A stretch of 64,000 nucleotides of DNA from Dichetophora obliterata (GCA_963920525.1 OY986436.1:81623630-81687629); one strand, 5' to 3'. Shown: positions 32,337 through 43,985, counted from the stretch's first letter. Made by a program: numbers and translations. The notes: generated from the letters alone by a model not told the origin.

Positions 32337-32864
32337 ATTGGATGAAAATCGTGATCTAATCGAACATCAAAATCCATGACCAACTCCGATTGAGGTAAAA
32401 TTTGGTATATAAGTAGTAAACATAAAATAAAAAATACAACTTCTCTTCAAAAAATTCTAAAACTCATATCTCGAGAATAGGGCGGGTCGAAAAATTTTAT
32501 AAAAATGAAATCCGAGATATATTTAAAAGATGATTGCAGGAGAGTGGGCCAACCGATTTTAGTAATTTTTTTTTTCTATGAAAGGTAAGTAAAAATACTT
32601 TCTGGAAAAATTACACTGGAAAAAAATTTTGCTACACTGTAAAAAATATACTAAGATAAATTTTTCAAAGATGGCGCTAGGGTCGAAGATCACGCAATAT
32701 TTAATTCATTTTTTGCCAAAAGAGAGGTCTATCCTTACACTAAAACATATAAAATTTTCCAGTAGGCATTATTTTTTATTCACGAGATATTTAATTTTAA
32801 AAATTTGCACTACCAGCCAAAATTGAAAAAATTAACGGGTTTTGGCCAATAACTAGAGAGGGGT
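32337..32864 (+). repeat. Left long inverted repeat of the 32-36 kb transposon
   Basis: It pairs with 35890-36413. A 65-codon frame through it (32629-32826) has an almost identical twin on the opposite strand at 36114-35917. This follows from arm identity and is not itself a gene. Confidence 0.85.
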
Positions 32865-33174
32865 ACTTCGAATGAAAAAACTTTGTATAGGAGATAAGTA
32901 GAACTCATGAAGGCCCAACTCCGGCCTGAACACACCGGGGTTGTGGGGTAAACCCGTTTCGAGAAAAAAAGATCCACAAGGTTATTTATCAAATAACTCC
33001 ATAACCATGGCACTTACTGCCAATTTTTAATTTTAAAATGTGCGTTACCTGTGAAAATTGAAATGTTTGCAAAATTTTACATCATATTTTATAAATAAAA
33101 GAAAACTGTTCTGAATAAATACATTACACATACATATACTGTTTATTACCTTATAATAGTATAAAATTCTTATG

Positions 33175-35335
33175 TTATTTTTCTCTACAAACTTTACGTA
33201 ATTCGTAGACATCAGAATTGGAGTATTTTTTAACATAAAGCGTTGTTGAACTCACTGGAATGAATGCATGGAATGATTGTGTACCAACTATTGTGATTGC
33301 TTGGGTATATCTTGTGTTTAGTTTTTTTTTCATTTCGATATATTCGTCTTCTGTTGAATATTCAAAACTCATTGAAGTTGAAAACGATTTCGATGCCCAA
33401 GTGTACAAGTCAGCTGATGTCTGAATGGTTTCCTTATTGGCTAGGCTAAATCGATGAGCTGCCCTCTTCAATGTGCCCCCTATCCCGTCACAAGCACTTT
33501 TTCCGTGACTTGTTGCGTGAAAGTGCCACTCTGCATCTATTTGCAAATCAGCTTTAAAATTACATAAATTTATAAAATTGTATTTATTTTTATATTGGGC
33601 TCCAGCTCCATCTGATACGAAAAATATTTTCTTAATCGTCATTCTCTGGCCTTCTTTTAGAAATTTAATCATTTTATTGATGAAAAGATGCACCGCTATA
33701 CTATCATGATTACTGCAATTAGAAATTATAACAAAGCTTTTGTGGTGTAAAATGTCGTCAGATTTGTAGTAGATAACAAATGGATGAATTGTACATTGAG
33801 TATTATTCCAGTGATATCCTTGAATAGCATCTTGAACGAAGAATGAATAATTCTCGGCGAAATCTAACTGGACTAAGAATTCGCCTAACTGTAGCGATTG
33901 CTTTTTTTCCTTTAAAAATTGAGACTGTTGAAAAGATATAAAATTATGTGGTATCAATATTTTCAAATGGCTTATAAATTGTTCCGTGAATGTTTCAGGG
34001 TCTACGATCAAAGTGTCCAAATTACATCTATCAGTAGTACTCCATTTTTTATATTTTATTTCAACTAGTCCAGTTTGTTTGAAATTTTCTAACATTTGTT
34101 TTTGCAAATTGACTAAATTGGAGCAGCAAGTGTCACACATTGATACACTGCACTTTATTTCTTCATTTGAGTCGCATAACACACAATTGATCAAATCCTT
34201 ATACGTAACTAAAGTCTTTCCATTAACATTAACTTCCTTTAACTGGCTTTGTTCAAACATTAGTTTCATATTCTGATGTAGAGTACATACACATACATTT
34301 TGTTGATTTCCAACTCCTAATAGGATACATTGTTTTGGACGTAGTTCTGAAAATTTATCGAACCCAATTTTTTGGCCTGGGAATCTTTTTCGAAACTCTA
34401 AATATGATTCTCTAAGTGTAGATAACAAGAGTCTCTTTTGAATTTGTTGTCGGGCATTTTTTCCCCCAATCGTAATATAATTTTGAGATCCAGGCATTAT
34501 TCGACTAATATCATCATCTAAATAGAATGATATTATTTTTTCTTTTATCTCGTCTGACAGAGAATGCCTTCTGAAGTTTGGTTCAGTAATTGAAGAGAAT
34601 GTACGCAAATTATGTTGAAATTTCTTATTTTCAATGAGTGCATAAGTGGTTATGTCTGATCCAAAAATGTTCCGAATTTCTTTATGACTCATTTCAAGCG
34701 GCAATATTGACAATATTTTTTTTTTTATCCAAATCATCGCCTCTATTGTATTTAAATTTAAGATTTTCGATAATATCATCATAGTATTTGGCTTTTCTCT
34801 GGACTACACTATTAGCCTCTTGGTCCTCTGATATATTCTCATTTAGTATTTTTGGGATAGAATTTGCAATTTCCGTGGATTTTCTTTTGTTGTAAGTATT
34901 GCTTTTGCAATGCTTCTTTCTAATAGGCGATACATCTTCTAACAAAGGAATTATTTTTGTGTTAATGTTGGAAATAAGTTCATTTCTTTGAACATTGGCT
35001 AAACAAGGAGTTACATCTCTTGAACTACTTGGCCCAGGCTGAGGCTCGTCAGATTCTGTATCTGACGTCAATTTGTCTTCATTCATTGGGTCATTTGTAT
35101 TTTCATTCACTGGAACATTTATATTTTCCTGAATGGCTTGTTCTTCAATATTACTTTTCGATAGCCTAATTCTGCAACTGGTACATATTTTTTTGTAGGC
35201 TGTATACTTCTCAGTGAGATAAAGTTCATTCAGCTTATCCTGATTACCTTTAGTCAAAGTAACTAATTTATTTGAACACTTCGTGCTCCGGAAAGGTTTG
35301 CAACACCGATGACGCTGAATATTAGTCAAATCCAT
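33175..35335 (-). CDS. Large DDE-type transposase, intact except for one slip in an A11 run
   Basis: ATG at 35335 (MDLTNIQRHRCCKPF). A cysteine-rich N-terminus (CCKPF…KC…CTSCR) suggests a zinc-binding domain, then an acidic, serine-rich linker. At 34726-34716 a run of 11 A shifts the frame; 10 or 13 A would keep it open. The rest (to the stop at 33175) reads LPLEMSHKEIRNIFG, YLDDDISRIMPGSQNYI, FPGQKIGFDKFSELRPKQC, VCVCTLHQN with a C-rich cluster (CVLC…CDTCC), then GEFLVQLDFAENYSFFVQDA, KKIFFVSDGAGAQYKNKYNF and AEWHFHATSHGKSACDGIGG. The last three blocks carry conserved D, D and E and form a plausible RNase H-fold triad (inference). Total about 720 residues, no other lesion seen. Confidence 0.85.
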
Positions 35336-35889
35336 TATTAAATCACACACTATAATTAAAAAAAAAATTCCCTTGTTTATGGTATTTTTTTAAAAAATAT
35401 AATATATATATAACCTCGTAATCGGGTTAAATAACGAATATCGCACAAAAGGGGAGCCACAAACTAATTACATGAGTTTATGTGTATGACCGCGGGTATA
35501 TTTAATTATATTTTTACACTTGTTACGCTATCACTGCACTTCCACTTTAAATTACAAGTAACATACCTGATTGTATTTTTGGCTAGTTTGTGTGGGGGTT
35601 TGATATGGCCGACTCTTTGGGTATTATTTATTTTTTAAGTTATTTATTGATCAATTGCACAGGGTGTTAACTTCGTATTGGGGCTTATTCCTCTTTTTTC
35701 CCTTTTCTTAAAGCTAATAAAAATTAGTACTAAAAAGTAAAGACACCAGTGGTGTCAACCTGTGAGTAAGAGGATAGGGTTGCCAACGTAAAAAAATTTT
35801 TTGTGTTGTTTTAAAAAATTTAAAAATAAAAGTTTCAAACACAGATCATTATAAATTTCCTGATATAATTTCCTCTCATAATTTCTCTA
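35336..35889. other. Leader region of the large transposase
   Basis: Lies between the ATG and the right inverted repeat, so it should hold the promoter and 5' UTR. It has an (AT)n tract at 35399-35412 and no ORF. I cannot point to a specific TATA or start site. Confidence 0.4.
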
Positions 35890-36413
35890 GTTATTGGCCA
35901 AAACCCGTTAATTTTTTCAATTTTGGCTGGTAGTGCAAATTTTTAAAATTAAATATCTCAGGAATAAAAAATAATGCCTACTGGAAAATTTTATATGTTT
36001 TAGTGTAAGGATAGACCTCTCTTTTGGCAAAAAATGAATTAAATATTGCGTGATCTTCGACCCTAGCGCCATCTTTGAAAAATTTATCTCAGTATATTTT
36101 TTACAGTGTAGCAAAATTTTTTCCAGTGTAATTTTTCCAGAAAGTATTTTTACTTACCTTTCATAGAAAAAAAAAATTACTAAAATCGGTTGGCCCACTC
36201 TCCTGCAATCATCTTTTAAATATATCTCGGATTTCATTTTTATAAAATTTTTCGACCCGCCCTATTCTCGAGATATGAGTTTTAGAATTTTTTGAAGAGA
36301 AGTTGTATTTTTTATTTTATGTTTACTACTTATATACCAAATTTTACCTCAATCGGAGTTGGTCGAGTCCAAAATTACACTTTTTGGTTCGATTAGATCA
36401 CGATTTTCATCAT
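35890..36413 (-). repeat. Right long inverted repeat of the 32-36 kb transposon
   Basis: Inverse of 32337-32864. It differs mainly by a segment containing TCCAAAATTACACTTTTTGG near 36368 that the left arm lacks or has replaced. Confidence 0.85.
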
Positions 36414-37249
36414 TGGTGAAATTTTGTTTTTTATTTTTGCCTTAAAAAATATCAATAAAAATGTACTAGTTATTTTGTGCTCAAAAAGATATCGGGCAAG
36501 TTTTGCTTATTATTTTTGTCTAAAAAATAAAAATCAAAAAGTACTGGATATTATTTGCTTAAAATGAAAATCTCAAATAGTTATTACATATTGCTCCAAA
36601 TTTTAACAGCAAAAATTTTAAAAATCAATAGGAAATCAAGTTTTACAATATAAGAGAATTCTAATGGTACCTTCAAAACGGTGGTGCGACAATTTCTTCA
36701 CAATGCTTTTTTGGTTTAAAAATCTGAAAATAATTATTATATACAGTATCTGTTTTAATTTGCTTATTGTCGATACTCACTTATTTCAAAATTACTTGTT
36801 CAATTTATTAAATTTGCTTATCAGATCTTGAGCAATGACAACAAGAACTTTTTATTTAAAATTTGCAAAGGCACTTTCTAAATTCCAATCATAACCTTGG
36901 CGCAATACCTACATAGTTTTTTTTCTTATTAACTTGGCAAGAAACCATTGAAAAACAACTTCTTGCATTAGAAAACTGCACAACGAAACACTGAAACATA
37001 CCTTTTTTTCCAACATCACAAAACACTGTTAGTAGATTGTCAAAATATTTCGGACAACAAATTTAAGCATACGTCAAAAAATACGAATAACCTTATAACA
37101 ATTAAATCATGGTCCGATAAATCAGATTTGTTACTAATTTCAGCCTTGAATCCCATGATTCGATATTTGGCCAAAATGTTACGATTTCAGGAAAAATAGA
37201 TCTGATATCCGATTTTGCATATATTTCTTTAAAAAGCAATGTATAAATG
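36414..37249. other. No gene recognised
   Basis: Starts with a two-copy, diverged tandem unit at about 36428-36560 (TTTTTGYCTTAAAAAATA … AAAAGTACT). The rest is AT-rich without a supported ORF. Confidence 0.3.
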
Positions 37250-37315
37250 GTGGCCGTAGCCTACTGGTAGTAATGTGATGTAACGAAGTATGAATTCCAG
37301 ATTCAATCTGAATTG
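37250..37315 (+). mobile_element. tRNA-like SINE head
   Basis: GTGGCCGTAGCCTACTGGTAG resembles the box A region of the SINE at 4925-5145, and CCAGATTCAATCTGA serves as box B in a T-arm-like hairpin. The sequence then passes directly into hAT-like coding text, so the SINE is truncated here. Confidence 0.45.
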
Positions 37316-37603
37316 ATAATTCTCCGAACCGAAATAGAAATGATCGATGAACAGCATATTGTAGAATTCTGGAAAACCATTGATGGCAGCTTTTACCCAA
37401 AACTAAAAGCAGTTTCTTACAAACTGTTAGCTTTTTATCCTTCCACCTACTTTTGTGAACAAATTTTTTCCGACCTGAAATTCATATGCTCAAAGCAGCG
37501 AAATAGATTAACTAATTCTCCTCTAAAAAGCATTCTTTTAATAAGAAACTGCGATAACAAAATTAACATTTCTGAACTTATTAATAACATACCTTTGCCA
37601 TAG
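37313..37603 (+). pseudogene. hAT transposase, C-terminal dimerisation region
   Basis: The frame reads FWKTIDGSFYPKLKAVSYKL, LAFYPSTYFCEQIFSDLKFI, NRLTNSPLKSILLIRNC and INISELINN. This is the hAT C-terminal dimerisation signature (A..L..F.ST..CE..FS..K.I…R..L….L..LL.+R), 96 residues with a normal end at 37601. The rest of the transposase is missing. No hAT terminal repeats or 8-bp duplication found. Confidence 0.8.
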
Positions 37604-37734
37604 TATGTTTGAAATAGTTTCATTAAATCACTTTTGTGTGCAAGTGTACAAATTTTAAAATCATATGCAGCATAAATTTTTTTCACTGCAGAATATTTGC
37701 TCTCACCAACACACACTCAGTTTGAGTTTTGCCG

Positions 37735-37890
37735 ACCTCTGGTCTATAAGCTAAAAAAACCCCAGTTCAAACCCCAGCTCAGAGAGAATGTTTTCAATTG
37801 AATTAATATTTCAGTCCGGCTGCCACCTCTCTGCAGAGTAAAAATTGTCATATAAAGTTTCTTGAGAACATAAGCCGTTCAGAGTCGGCA
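37735..37890 (+). mobile_element. tRNA-derived SINE, copy 2 (5'-truncated)
   Basis: Shares with the copy at 4925-5145 (inverted) the words AAGCTAAA, a box B (AGTTCAAACCCCAGCTCAGA), TTTCAATTGAATTAAT, CACCTCTCTGCAG, AGTAAAAATTG and CTTGAGAACATAAGCCGTTC. Identity is about 80% by eye. The box A end is lost. Confidence 0.7.
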
Positions 37891-38187
37891 AAAAACTCGC
37901 AGGTCCAGTTCTCAATCAAACATTCAATTACAACAAACATTCAATTACACGCACAACACAATTTATTAATAGAAGCTGGGTCAAAGTCCTGCCAAGGGCT
38001 AAAATGGTCAGTTTGTTTATATTTTTTAATGTAAATAGTAATATTTATATTTAATAGTAATATTTATATTTTAATACTTAAAAAGTTATATTTTCCATAT
38101 GTAATCTTTTTTTACTGACATCTTATATATTGGTAGCTTATTCGTTAATTTCTTCGAAAGCAAAATCAACGTTTTTGTTGTTTTTAA
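37891..38187. other. Short duplications, no gene
   Basis: ACAAACATTCAATTAC occurs twice near 37916-37948, and AATAGTAATATTTATATTT is tandemly repeated at about 38035-38075. Confidence 0.45.
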
Positions 38188-38882
38188 TGCCCTGTTTAGG
38201 TAAAACGAAGCCTTCGTGACAAGCTTCGTTCGTTTTCCGACGTGATCGTCATAAATTGGGTCTTTGTAATTTTTTCTTGCGTAGTCGTCCAACATTACGT
38301 TGCTTACGTTTTTGAAATACTCCAACGTCAGTACTTGTCAAAAACATAATTGCCAGATTGTAAAAGATCAGCATTTAGCGTAAAACTGACAAAAATCTTG
38401 AAAATTGTATACATATTACTAGCATTTTTTAATAGGTGGCAATAGTTTTTGCATCAGATGTTTTGGTTATTGAATTGTTGACTTTTGGTAGAAATGAAAC
38501 TGTTTTTTAATTGATTGTGATATCTTCTGTTCTTAAATAGATTGTGAGCACTTCTTTGAGGAGGACAGTAGAAGTTTACTTTAGCAGATGGAGTTCCATT
38601 TTTCATCTGCTTTTGCTCTACTAGCTAAAAATCTGTTAGTAGCAACTTCCATTTTCAGAACGATAATAATTTTGCTCTCGTCAATTTTTGACGTCGCGTT
38701 CGGATTTTTTTGCTTACAAAGACCCAACTTTATACTGAGGTTACGTCTTCGTTCGTTACTGAGTCAGCTGTGTTCGTTTGTGTCTGACATTCTTCATACA
38801 TGGATCCAAAACAGCTGATTGCCGCTTGTTGGACGATGCGTTCGTGAAATAGACGCTTCGTTTGTTTTACCTAAACAGGGCA
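38188..38882. mobile_element. PIF/Harbinger-like MITE, 695 bp, TAA duplication
   Basis: The ends TGCCCTGTTTAGGTAAAAC (38188) and its inverse (38882) are flanked by TAA on both sides (38185-38187, 38883-38885). CTTCGTTCGTTTT and related words recur in both sub-terminal regions. No intact coding frame. Confidence 0.8.
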
Positions 38883-38885
38883 TAA

Positions 38886-39652
38886 GACTTTCGAAAATCC
38901 GACGAGCATCCGACGAGCTGATTGCAAAAGTAAAGATATGAACATTTTTTTCATGGCAACACTGCCAGAGAGAGAAAATAAAATAATTACTAACAAATAA
39001 ACATAAGTAAAAAATGTGAAAAATTTCATGTCCGGACTTGTTTTTAAAGTATTGTGGCAAGTCTATTTATAATTTACCAATTATTTGAAGAGCAGTACTT
39101 CTATTCAAACGGAAATGCTTCTTAAAGTATTTGTTCGAGTAAGTCAGTATGGTATTCATGAATGCATTTATTTTTTCATGATGACTTACAGGCCGCACCC
39201 GAAGAACTCGAAATATTCGATGAATCCTTTATTTAAGAGCGGTGGAAGTTGCCGAGCCTTAAATGTGCAGTTCTTCAAAATCTCTAATGGTGATTATAAC
39301 AATAGAATTAAATACATCCAAATTTTTTTGTTATTTGTGTTATTAGATTGGACTCAAAAAGTGTGGTAGATTGAAATAAAATGTGGCATATTTCATATTT
39401 CACATAAGAACTATATATGTCTTTTATTAAAAAAAAAATATACATGACACAGTTTACAATAACAATAATAGAAGTTTAAAAAAGAAGTATTCAATATAAA
39501 AAACAAAAATAAATTAAAAAAAACAGATTTTCAATCAATAAAACAAAAAACAAAACAATATGGAACAAATCTAGTTTAGCGGCAGGAGCCTAATTTTATT
39601 TAAAAAATGTGTTTTTACCCCCTAATGGCCCAATTTCTATACAGTCCGGTAA
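38886..39652. other. No gene recognised; one unassigned open frame
   Basis: A 94-codon frame on + at 39085-39369 (MKSSTSIQTEMLLKVFVRVS…) has no domain I can name. The remainder is A-rich (39428-39560). Confidence 0.25.
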
Positions 39653-39738
39653 AAGTTACCGTCGCGGTAAACTCACAACTTGCAGGAAATGAAGGTATGA
39701 TTTTCCAACAAGTTGTGAGCTTACCGGGACGGTAACTT
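39653..39738. repeat. 86-bp hairpin
   Basis: AAGTTACCGTCGCGGTAAAC and ACTCACAACTTG are mirrored by CAAGTTGTGAG and TTACCGGGACGGTAACTT around a 26-base loop. It is a compact foldback sequence, possibly the core of a tiny MITE or a structured RNA. Confidence 0.75.
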
Positions 39739-40266
39739 CTATCGATTCGTGCCGCGTTTAATCCTCCCGTGCAAACGTTTTGTTAACAGCTGACAGTCAA
39801 CGTCAAAATATTAATGTCGTTTGCCATGCAAAACACACCATGAAACAAAATTTAATGATATTCACAACTAAGCTTTCTAGTGATGTGTTTATTAAACTGT
39901 TCAAAAAATTTAATGATGGTGGAAATAGTGGTCGATTTTAAGCCTTCGGTCGATTTAATTTCGAAAGAATGTAGATATACCACAATAGTGGTAATATGCG
40001 TGCCCTGGTTTGAGCTCTGGCTGCAGCTGATGGAGTTCCACAAAATCCACAAAACGAAAGATCAGTTTATCTCGTCTACCAGTCGAGATACAAATCGAGT
40101 TTTGGATATAACCACTTTCTTCCTCACTGGAGCTCCTGGACCAACGCATAATGATGTTCTATTTCGTCATCAACCTGTGCAAGCCGATTATCAGGGCCAA
40201 GCTCTCCTCTTATTCGCTGGACAGAACCGCTGGTTCTTAATCTATTAAATGTGTCATTAAAAAGTC
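39739..40266. other. No gene recognised; one unassigned open frame
   Basis: A + strand frame of 122 codons (39880-40248) overlaps minus-strand frames of similar length, and neither shows a domain. The composition is less AT-rich than its surroundings, so element debris is possible. Confidence 0.25.
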
Positions 40267-40269
40267 TAA

Positions 40270-41403
40270 TGCCTCATTTACACGAGTGACATTTACTGAC
40301 TTAAATAATGACTTGACGACATATCATAATGACGCTGCTATTTAGACGGCACAAAATAGTGACTTGCCCAGAGCTTTGTCACTACGTTTCATTATATTTT
40401 GGCAACTTCCAAATTCATAATGATTTGACCAGCAAAGTAGGCGTTTACATGAATGAGACAATTTATAATTCTCAAATACTGACAAAGCAAAGAAGCTAAA
40501 AGTTATTTTACAAATGGAAGAGAACAGAATAAAAGCTGTTGCTTATTTAGCGTATTTATTAATTGAAGAGGACGAGGAGGAAGAAGAACCTTTTGAGCTT
40601 ACGCGACCTGCCAGAAGTTTCCACTAGCTCATCTGTTCCATCTTCTGAAAAATACTGGCAGGGTTCACTTAAAAAAAGAAATGAGATTAAATATTGATTA
40701 TGATTATGATATTCTTTAAACTCTTTATATTTATACTAACCAGTCCATTTTTAAGCAAACAGTTAAATTTCTAGAAACGCACTCTGTCAGTAAAGAATGA
40801 ACTTCTTCATTTTTTTTTAAGTTGTTCTCTATGAAAGTAGACGGGGTTACACGGCGTTTGCACGATGTCATTTAAGTGACAAAACTAATGACATCTGATT
40901 TTAATCATTATTTTATGACAAAATAATGAAACAAAATAACATCATTTACACCAGAGTTGAAAATCCCATAGCTCTTTTAGCTCACTTACAACAACTTCAA
41001 TATTTCCGTGTGTGTTGTAATTCGAGGAATTATGACATTGTTGTTGCTTGCTCGCGTCGAAAGCTAGCTATCAATGTTATTGCTGCTGTGGTTTTTTTTT
41101 TGTTGGTATTTTCTCATGGCGCACACTCAAAGTGGTGGCGAGTTTTTCGTTGTAGCATTTTCAATATCACTTGTCTGGAATAATTTTGCAGGAATAGATC
41201 TGAAAACCTATTTTTGCTATTTTTTTTTAAAGAGACATTAGCTCAGTGTTCTCATGTTGTTGTTTTTGTTTTTATTTTTTTTCGTCGCTTTTATTTTTTT
41301 TTAATTTTTAATTTAGCTCACTGCCACGACACCTCTGATTTATACGATAATGGCACTAAAAGATGTAAAAAATGACAAATATGTCACTCGTGTTAATGAG
41401 GCA
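40270..41403. mobile_element. PIF/Harbinger-like element, 1.13 kb, TAA duplication
   Basis: The ends TGCCTCATTTACACGAGTGA (40270) and the inverse of TGCCTCATTAACACGAGTGA (41403) are flanked by TAA (40267-40269, 41404-41406). Words such as AATGAC and GTCATT are dense near both ends. The interior keeps only the start of a likely transposase. Confidence 0.85.
40514..40627 (+). pseudogene. N-terminal stub of the element's protein
   Basis: A 37-codon frame MEENRIKAVAYLAYLLIEED ending PFELTRPARSFH. An acidic run near the start followed by a basic patch is usual for the first residues of HARBI1-like proteins, but that is weak evidence. The gene is cut short. Confidence 0.35.
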
Positions 41404-41406
41404 TAA

Positions 41407-43217
41407 CTGAGGGAAGTTGTCTGTTGGGAAACCGAGCCTCGTATTCTCTTTTGGCCTGGATTGCACTGCATTTGCAAAACCGTAACAAAAAACCAATATC
41501 TGCGTACTCTGAGTAGGAGAACATTATAACTCTACGATCGGTGAAAGACTATCGATTCAGGCATGTGAAGCACTCAATAATGAAAATTAGCAATCAAATA
41601 ATTTTTTTTTAAATTTCTCCTAAATCGAACTGTTTTACTAGTATTGTAATCAAAGTAAACGAGGAAAAAGTGGAAAGAGTGAAAAGAAGAAAAAATAGCT
41701 GCTCTGAGAATAAAACAAAGTAAGGCGGATTAATAGAGAATTGACCAAGGAAAAATACAACGTCATAAAAAAATAATTAAAAATTTTGGTTGTTTCTCGA
41801 GAAAATCGCCTTTAAATTTTAAGTTTTTAAGAAAAAAACTAATTTTTTTAATTTAGGTGCTCATAACTTTTTTAGTTGTGACTTTATGGCATAACTTTGT
41901 GCTTATATTGAAAAGAAAATTAGATTTCCTTTTTAAAAAATATTAAGTTTGGTAATCGGTGTGGTGGTATGCTACTTATAGAATAAAACGTAATGATACC
42001 TATTATTTTTCTTCTCCCACCTACCTCCCTAGGGGGGCATTTACTACCAACCCCACCCATACGATTTTTGCTCGTCTTATCTCGATTAATCACCCCCGCA
42101 TTATTGTCCTCTAAGTATGGGACACCCTGTATATTCTGCTTGTAGTACTTGTGAGTCTATTATTGACTTTATACTGGAAATTGTGCTTTAATTTAAGGTA
42201 ATACAATAAAAACATTTATTATTACTAAACTATATTCTTCCATTTTAATTCTTAATTTTTGTTCTTATATAAATTTATGACTTCGTTGGTACTGTGCTTC
42301 ATGTAGGGCACTTTCCTCAGATGACCTTTATTCAAAAATTAAGCTTTTTGGGGAAACTTTTTTCTTAACTTTTTAAATAACAGTTTTCAAGAAATTTGTA
42401 AAATTTTGTAGCGTAGTTAGGTTCCCAGCATCTATGATGAAATTTCTTTTCCGGAAAATATTCTACCATCTCTGTCACAGACTACTTCTTCTGGGACTTA
42501 AACAATTATTTTATCAGAAAAAAGAAATTCTATTCCAAAAAGGAAAAACAAAAATAAAAATAAGCGCTTTTTCCTCCTTGTAGTTAATATAAAAACTAGC
42601 TCTTAAAAAACAAATAAATAGTTCATTTATTAACTCTTTTGCATTTATGCATTTAATGTTGTTTTTTATGTTTGGTGATATTTAACAATAAGGACTGAAT
42701 TTATAAATTCACAACGTGATAAAAAAGAACAAAAATTCAGTAAGTAATTAATTAAAGAAAGTACATTTATATAAAACACAGTTTTACTGTTAAGTTTCTG
42801 CTGTTGAATTGTTTTTTTTTTCTTGTTTTTGCTCACATCCCTGCAAAATTTATTTTTGTAGGACCGAAATCCTGCCTTCATCTCCTTTTCAAATATTTCT
42901 AGGGACATTGTTGGCCCATTTACCGCAACTATGACAAAAGAATGTATTAATTTTTTAAGTCTTTTTGAATTAATAGTTAATTAGTATATAGTAATAGTTA
43001 ATAGTAATTCAGTAAAAAATTTTAGAGATTTTATTGCAAACTTTTTTTTGGCGTCCATTCCAGTTTACGTGTACTTTAAAAAGAGAATGCAACACTTTTC
43101 ATTCTGGTGTGTTGCCTACGATTGACTGAACGTATAATATCTGTAAAATTAGTTATTTTTAAAAATATTACGCATAAAAATAGAAAAGATTCATACTAAG
43201 TCATCCCTGGGATGAGA
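41407..43217. other. No gene recognised
   Basis: About 1.8 kb of AT-rich sequence. TATGGGACACCCTGTATATT at 42115 resembles the outer end of several insect transposons, but I found no inverse partner. A minus frame of 80 codons (42908-42666) begins MSLEIFEKEMKAGFRSYKNK and is unassigned. Confidence 0.3.
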
Positions 43218-43471
43218 TGTCAAAAAAGAGTCCGCATTTTTAACATCATCCAATTAACATCTTCTGCAAAATCATTTGTGCACATTTCATCTTCCACGTT
43301 TTGAAAGTTATCTGCTTCCTCTACCGCAAACGTTAACTATGGCGCAACCTCTTCCACCATCTTTGCCGTTTCTGTGGCAGCTGCAGGATCTTCTTTAGAA
43401 CCTTTTTTGGACTCTTCCGCAACAAGCCTTTTAAAGTGGCGCTTGCTGTACCCCAAAATTCTGTAATTCAT
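43218..43471 (-). pseudogene. Unrecognised basic/acidic open frame with one stop
   Basis: ATG at 43471 gives MNYRILGYSKRHFKRLVAEE, a stop at 43337, then FAVEEADNFQNVEDEM. A basic start followed by an acidic region is seen in N-termini of several transposases (EnSpm-like among them), but I cannot assign it. Confidence 0.25.
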
Positions 43472-43700
43472 ATTTTTCACTTGCACCTTTTAAACAATTT
43501 AGAAAAGTGCATTACAACATGAGAATAGCAGAGTACCTGTCCGTCCGTCTGTGTGTTACAGGATAACAAGTAGTTGAAATAAAATTAAAAAAAATTATAT
43601 CCATATCTATTTTGACCCATGGATCTTCACTATGTGATATTTTTGGAATCCGAATAAATAACAAATAAGCCTGGCACACCCATTTCCCGTACAAATACTT

Positions 43701-43985
43701 ACTTTTATGAGTTTCGCGTATTAAATTGAGGATGGACTCGCTGGATAGACTCGATGCGAAGGGGCAGTATGATGTCGTCGCGCACGGCTTTGGTGCAGTA
43801 CTTGCCCTTTTTTAAAAATATAACGCATTTTTTTATTTGATAATAAAACTTCATTAAATACTTTTATGAATTTCGCGTATTAAAAGGAGGACTCGCTGGA
43901 TAGACTCGATCTCGCAGGACTTCGATGCAGTACTTTGACTTTTATAAAAATATAACACTATTTTACTTTTTGCATTTAAGACTTT
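43701..43985. repeat. Two-copy tandem repeat, period about 159 bp
   Basis: ACTTTTATGA(G/A)TTTCGCGTAT at 43701 and 43860. Both cop­ies hold GGACTCGCTGGATAGACTCG and TGCAGTACTT, then an AAAATATAAC-containing AT-rich tail. The second copy is about 35 bp shorter. Confidence 0.75.

Larger units (their letters stand above)
32337..36413. mobile_element. DNA transposon with about 525-bp inverted repeats and a near-intact transposase
   Basis: The left arm 32337-32864 and the right arm 35890-36413 are inverted copies at roughly 95% by eye (GATGAAAATCGTGATCTAAT at the outer ends, GGCCAATAACTAGAG at the inner ends). A short extra segment lies in the right arm near 36365-36390. Between them, on the minus strand, lies one large gene (35335-33175) with about 550 bp of leader. 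The outer boundary is set by loss of arm similarity, so a few bases are uncertain and I could not fix a duplication. I recognise the protein as a multicopy arthropod element family, but not its superfamily name with confidence (Sola-like is one possibility). Confidence 0.8.

Noticed and set aside
32629..32826. Two near-identical 65-codon ORFs at 32.6 and 35.9 kb as a duplicated gene
   Set aside because: They are mirror copies within the inverted repeats of the transposon and show no domain; identity follows from arm identity.
39880..40248. 122-codon + strand ORF as a gene
   Set aside because: Both strands are open, no domain is recognisable, and there is no neighbouring structure to support it.
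42115..42134. End of a transposon at TATGGGACACCCTGTATATT
   Set aside because: No inverse partner or duplication seen in the neighbourhood; a single end is not enough to call an element.
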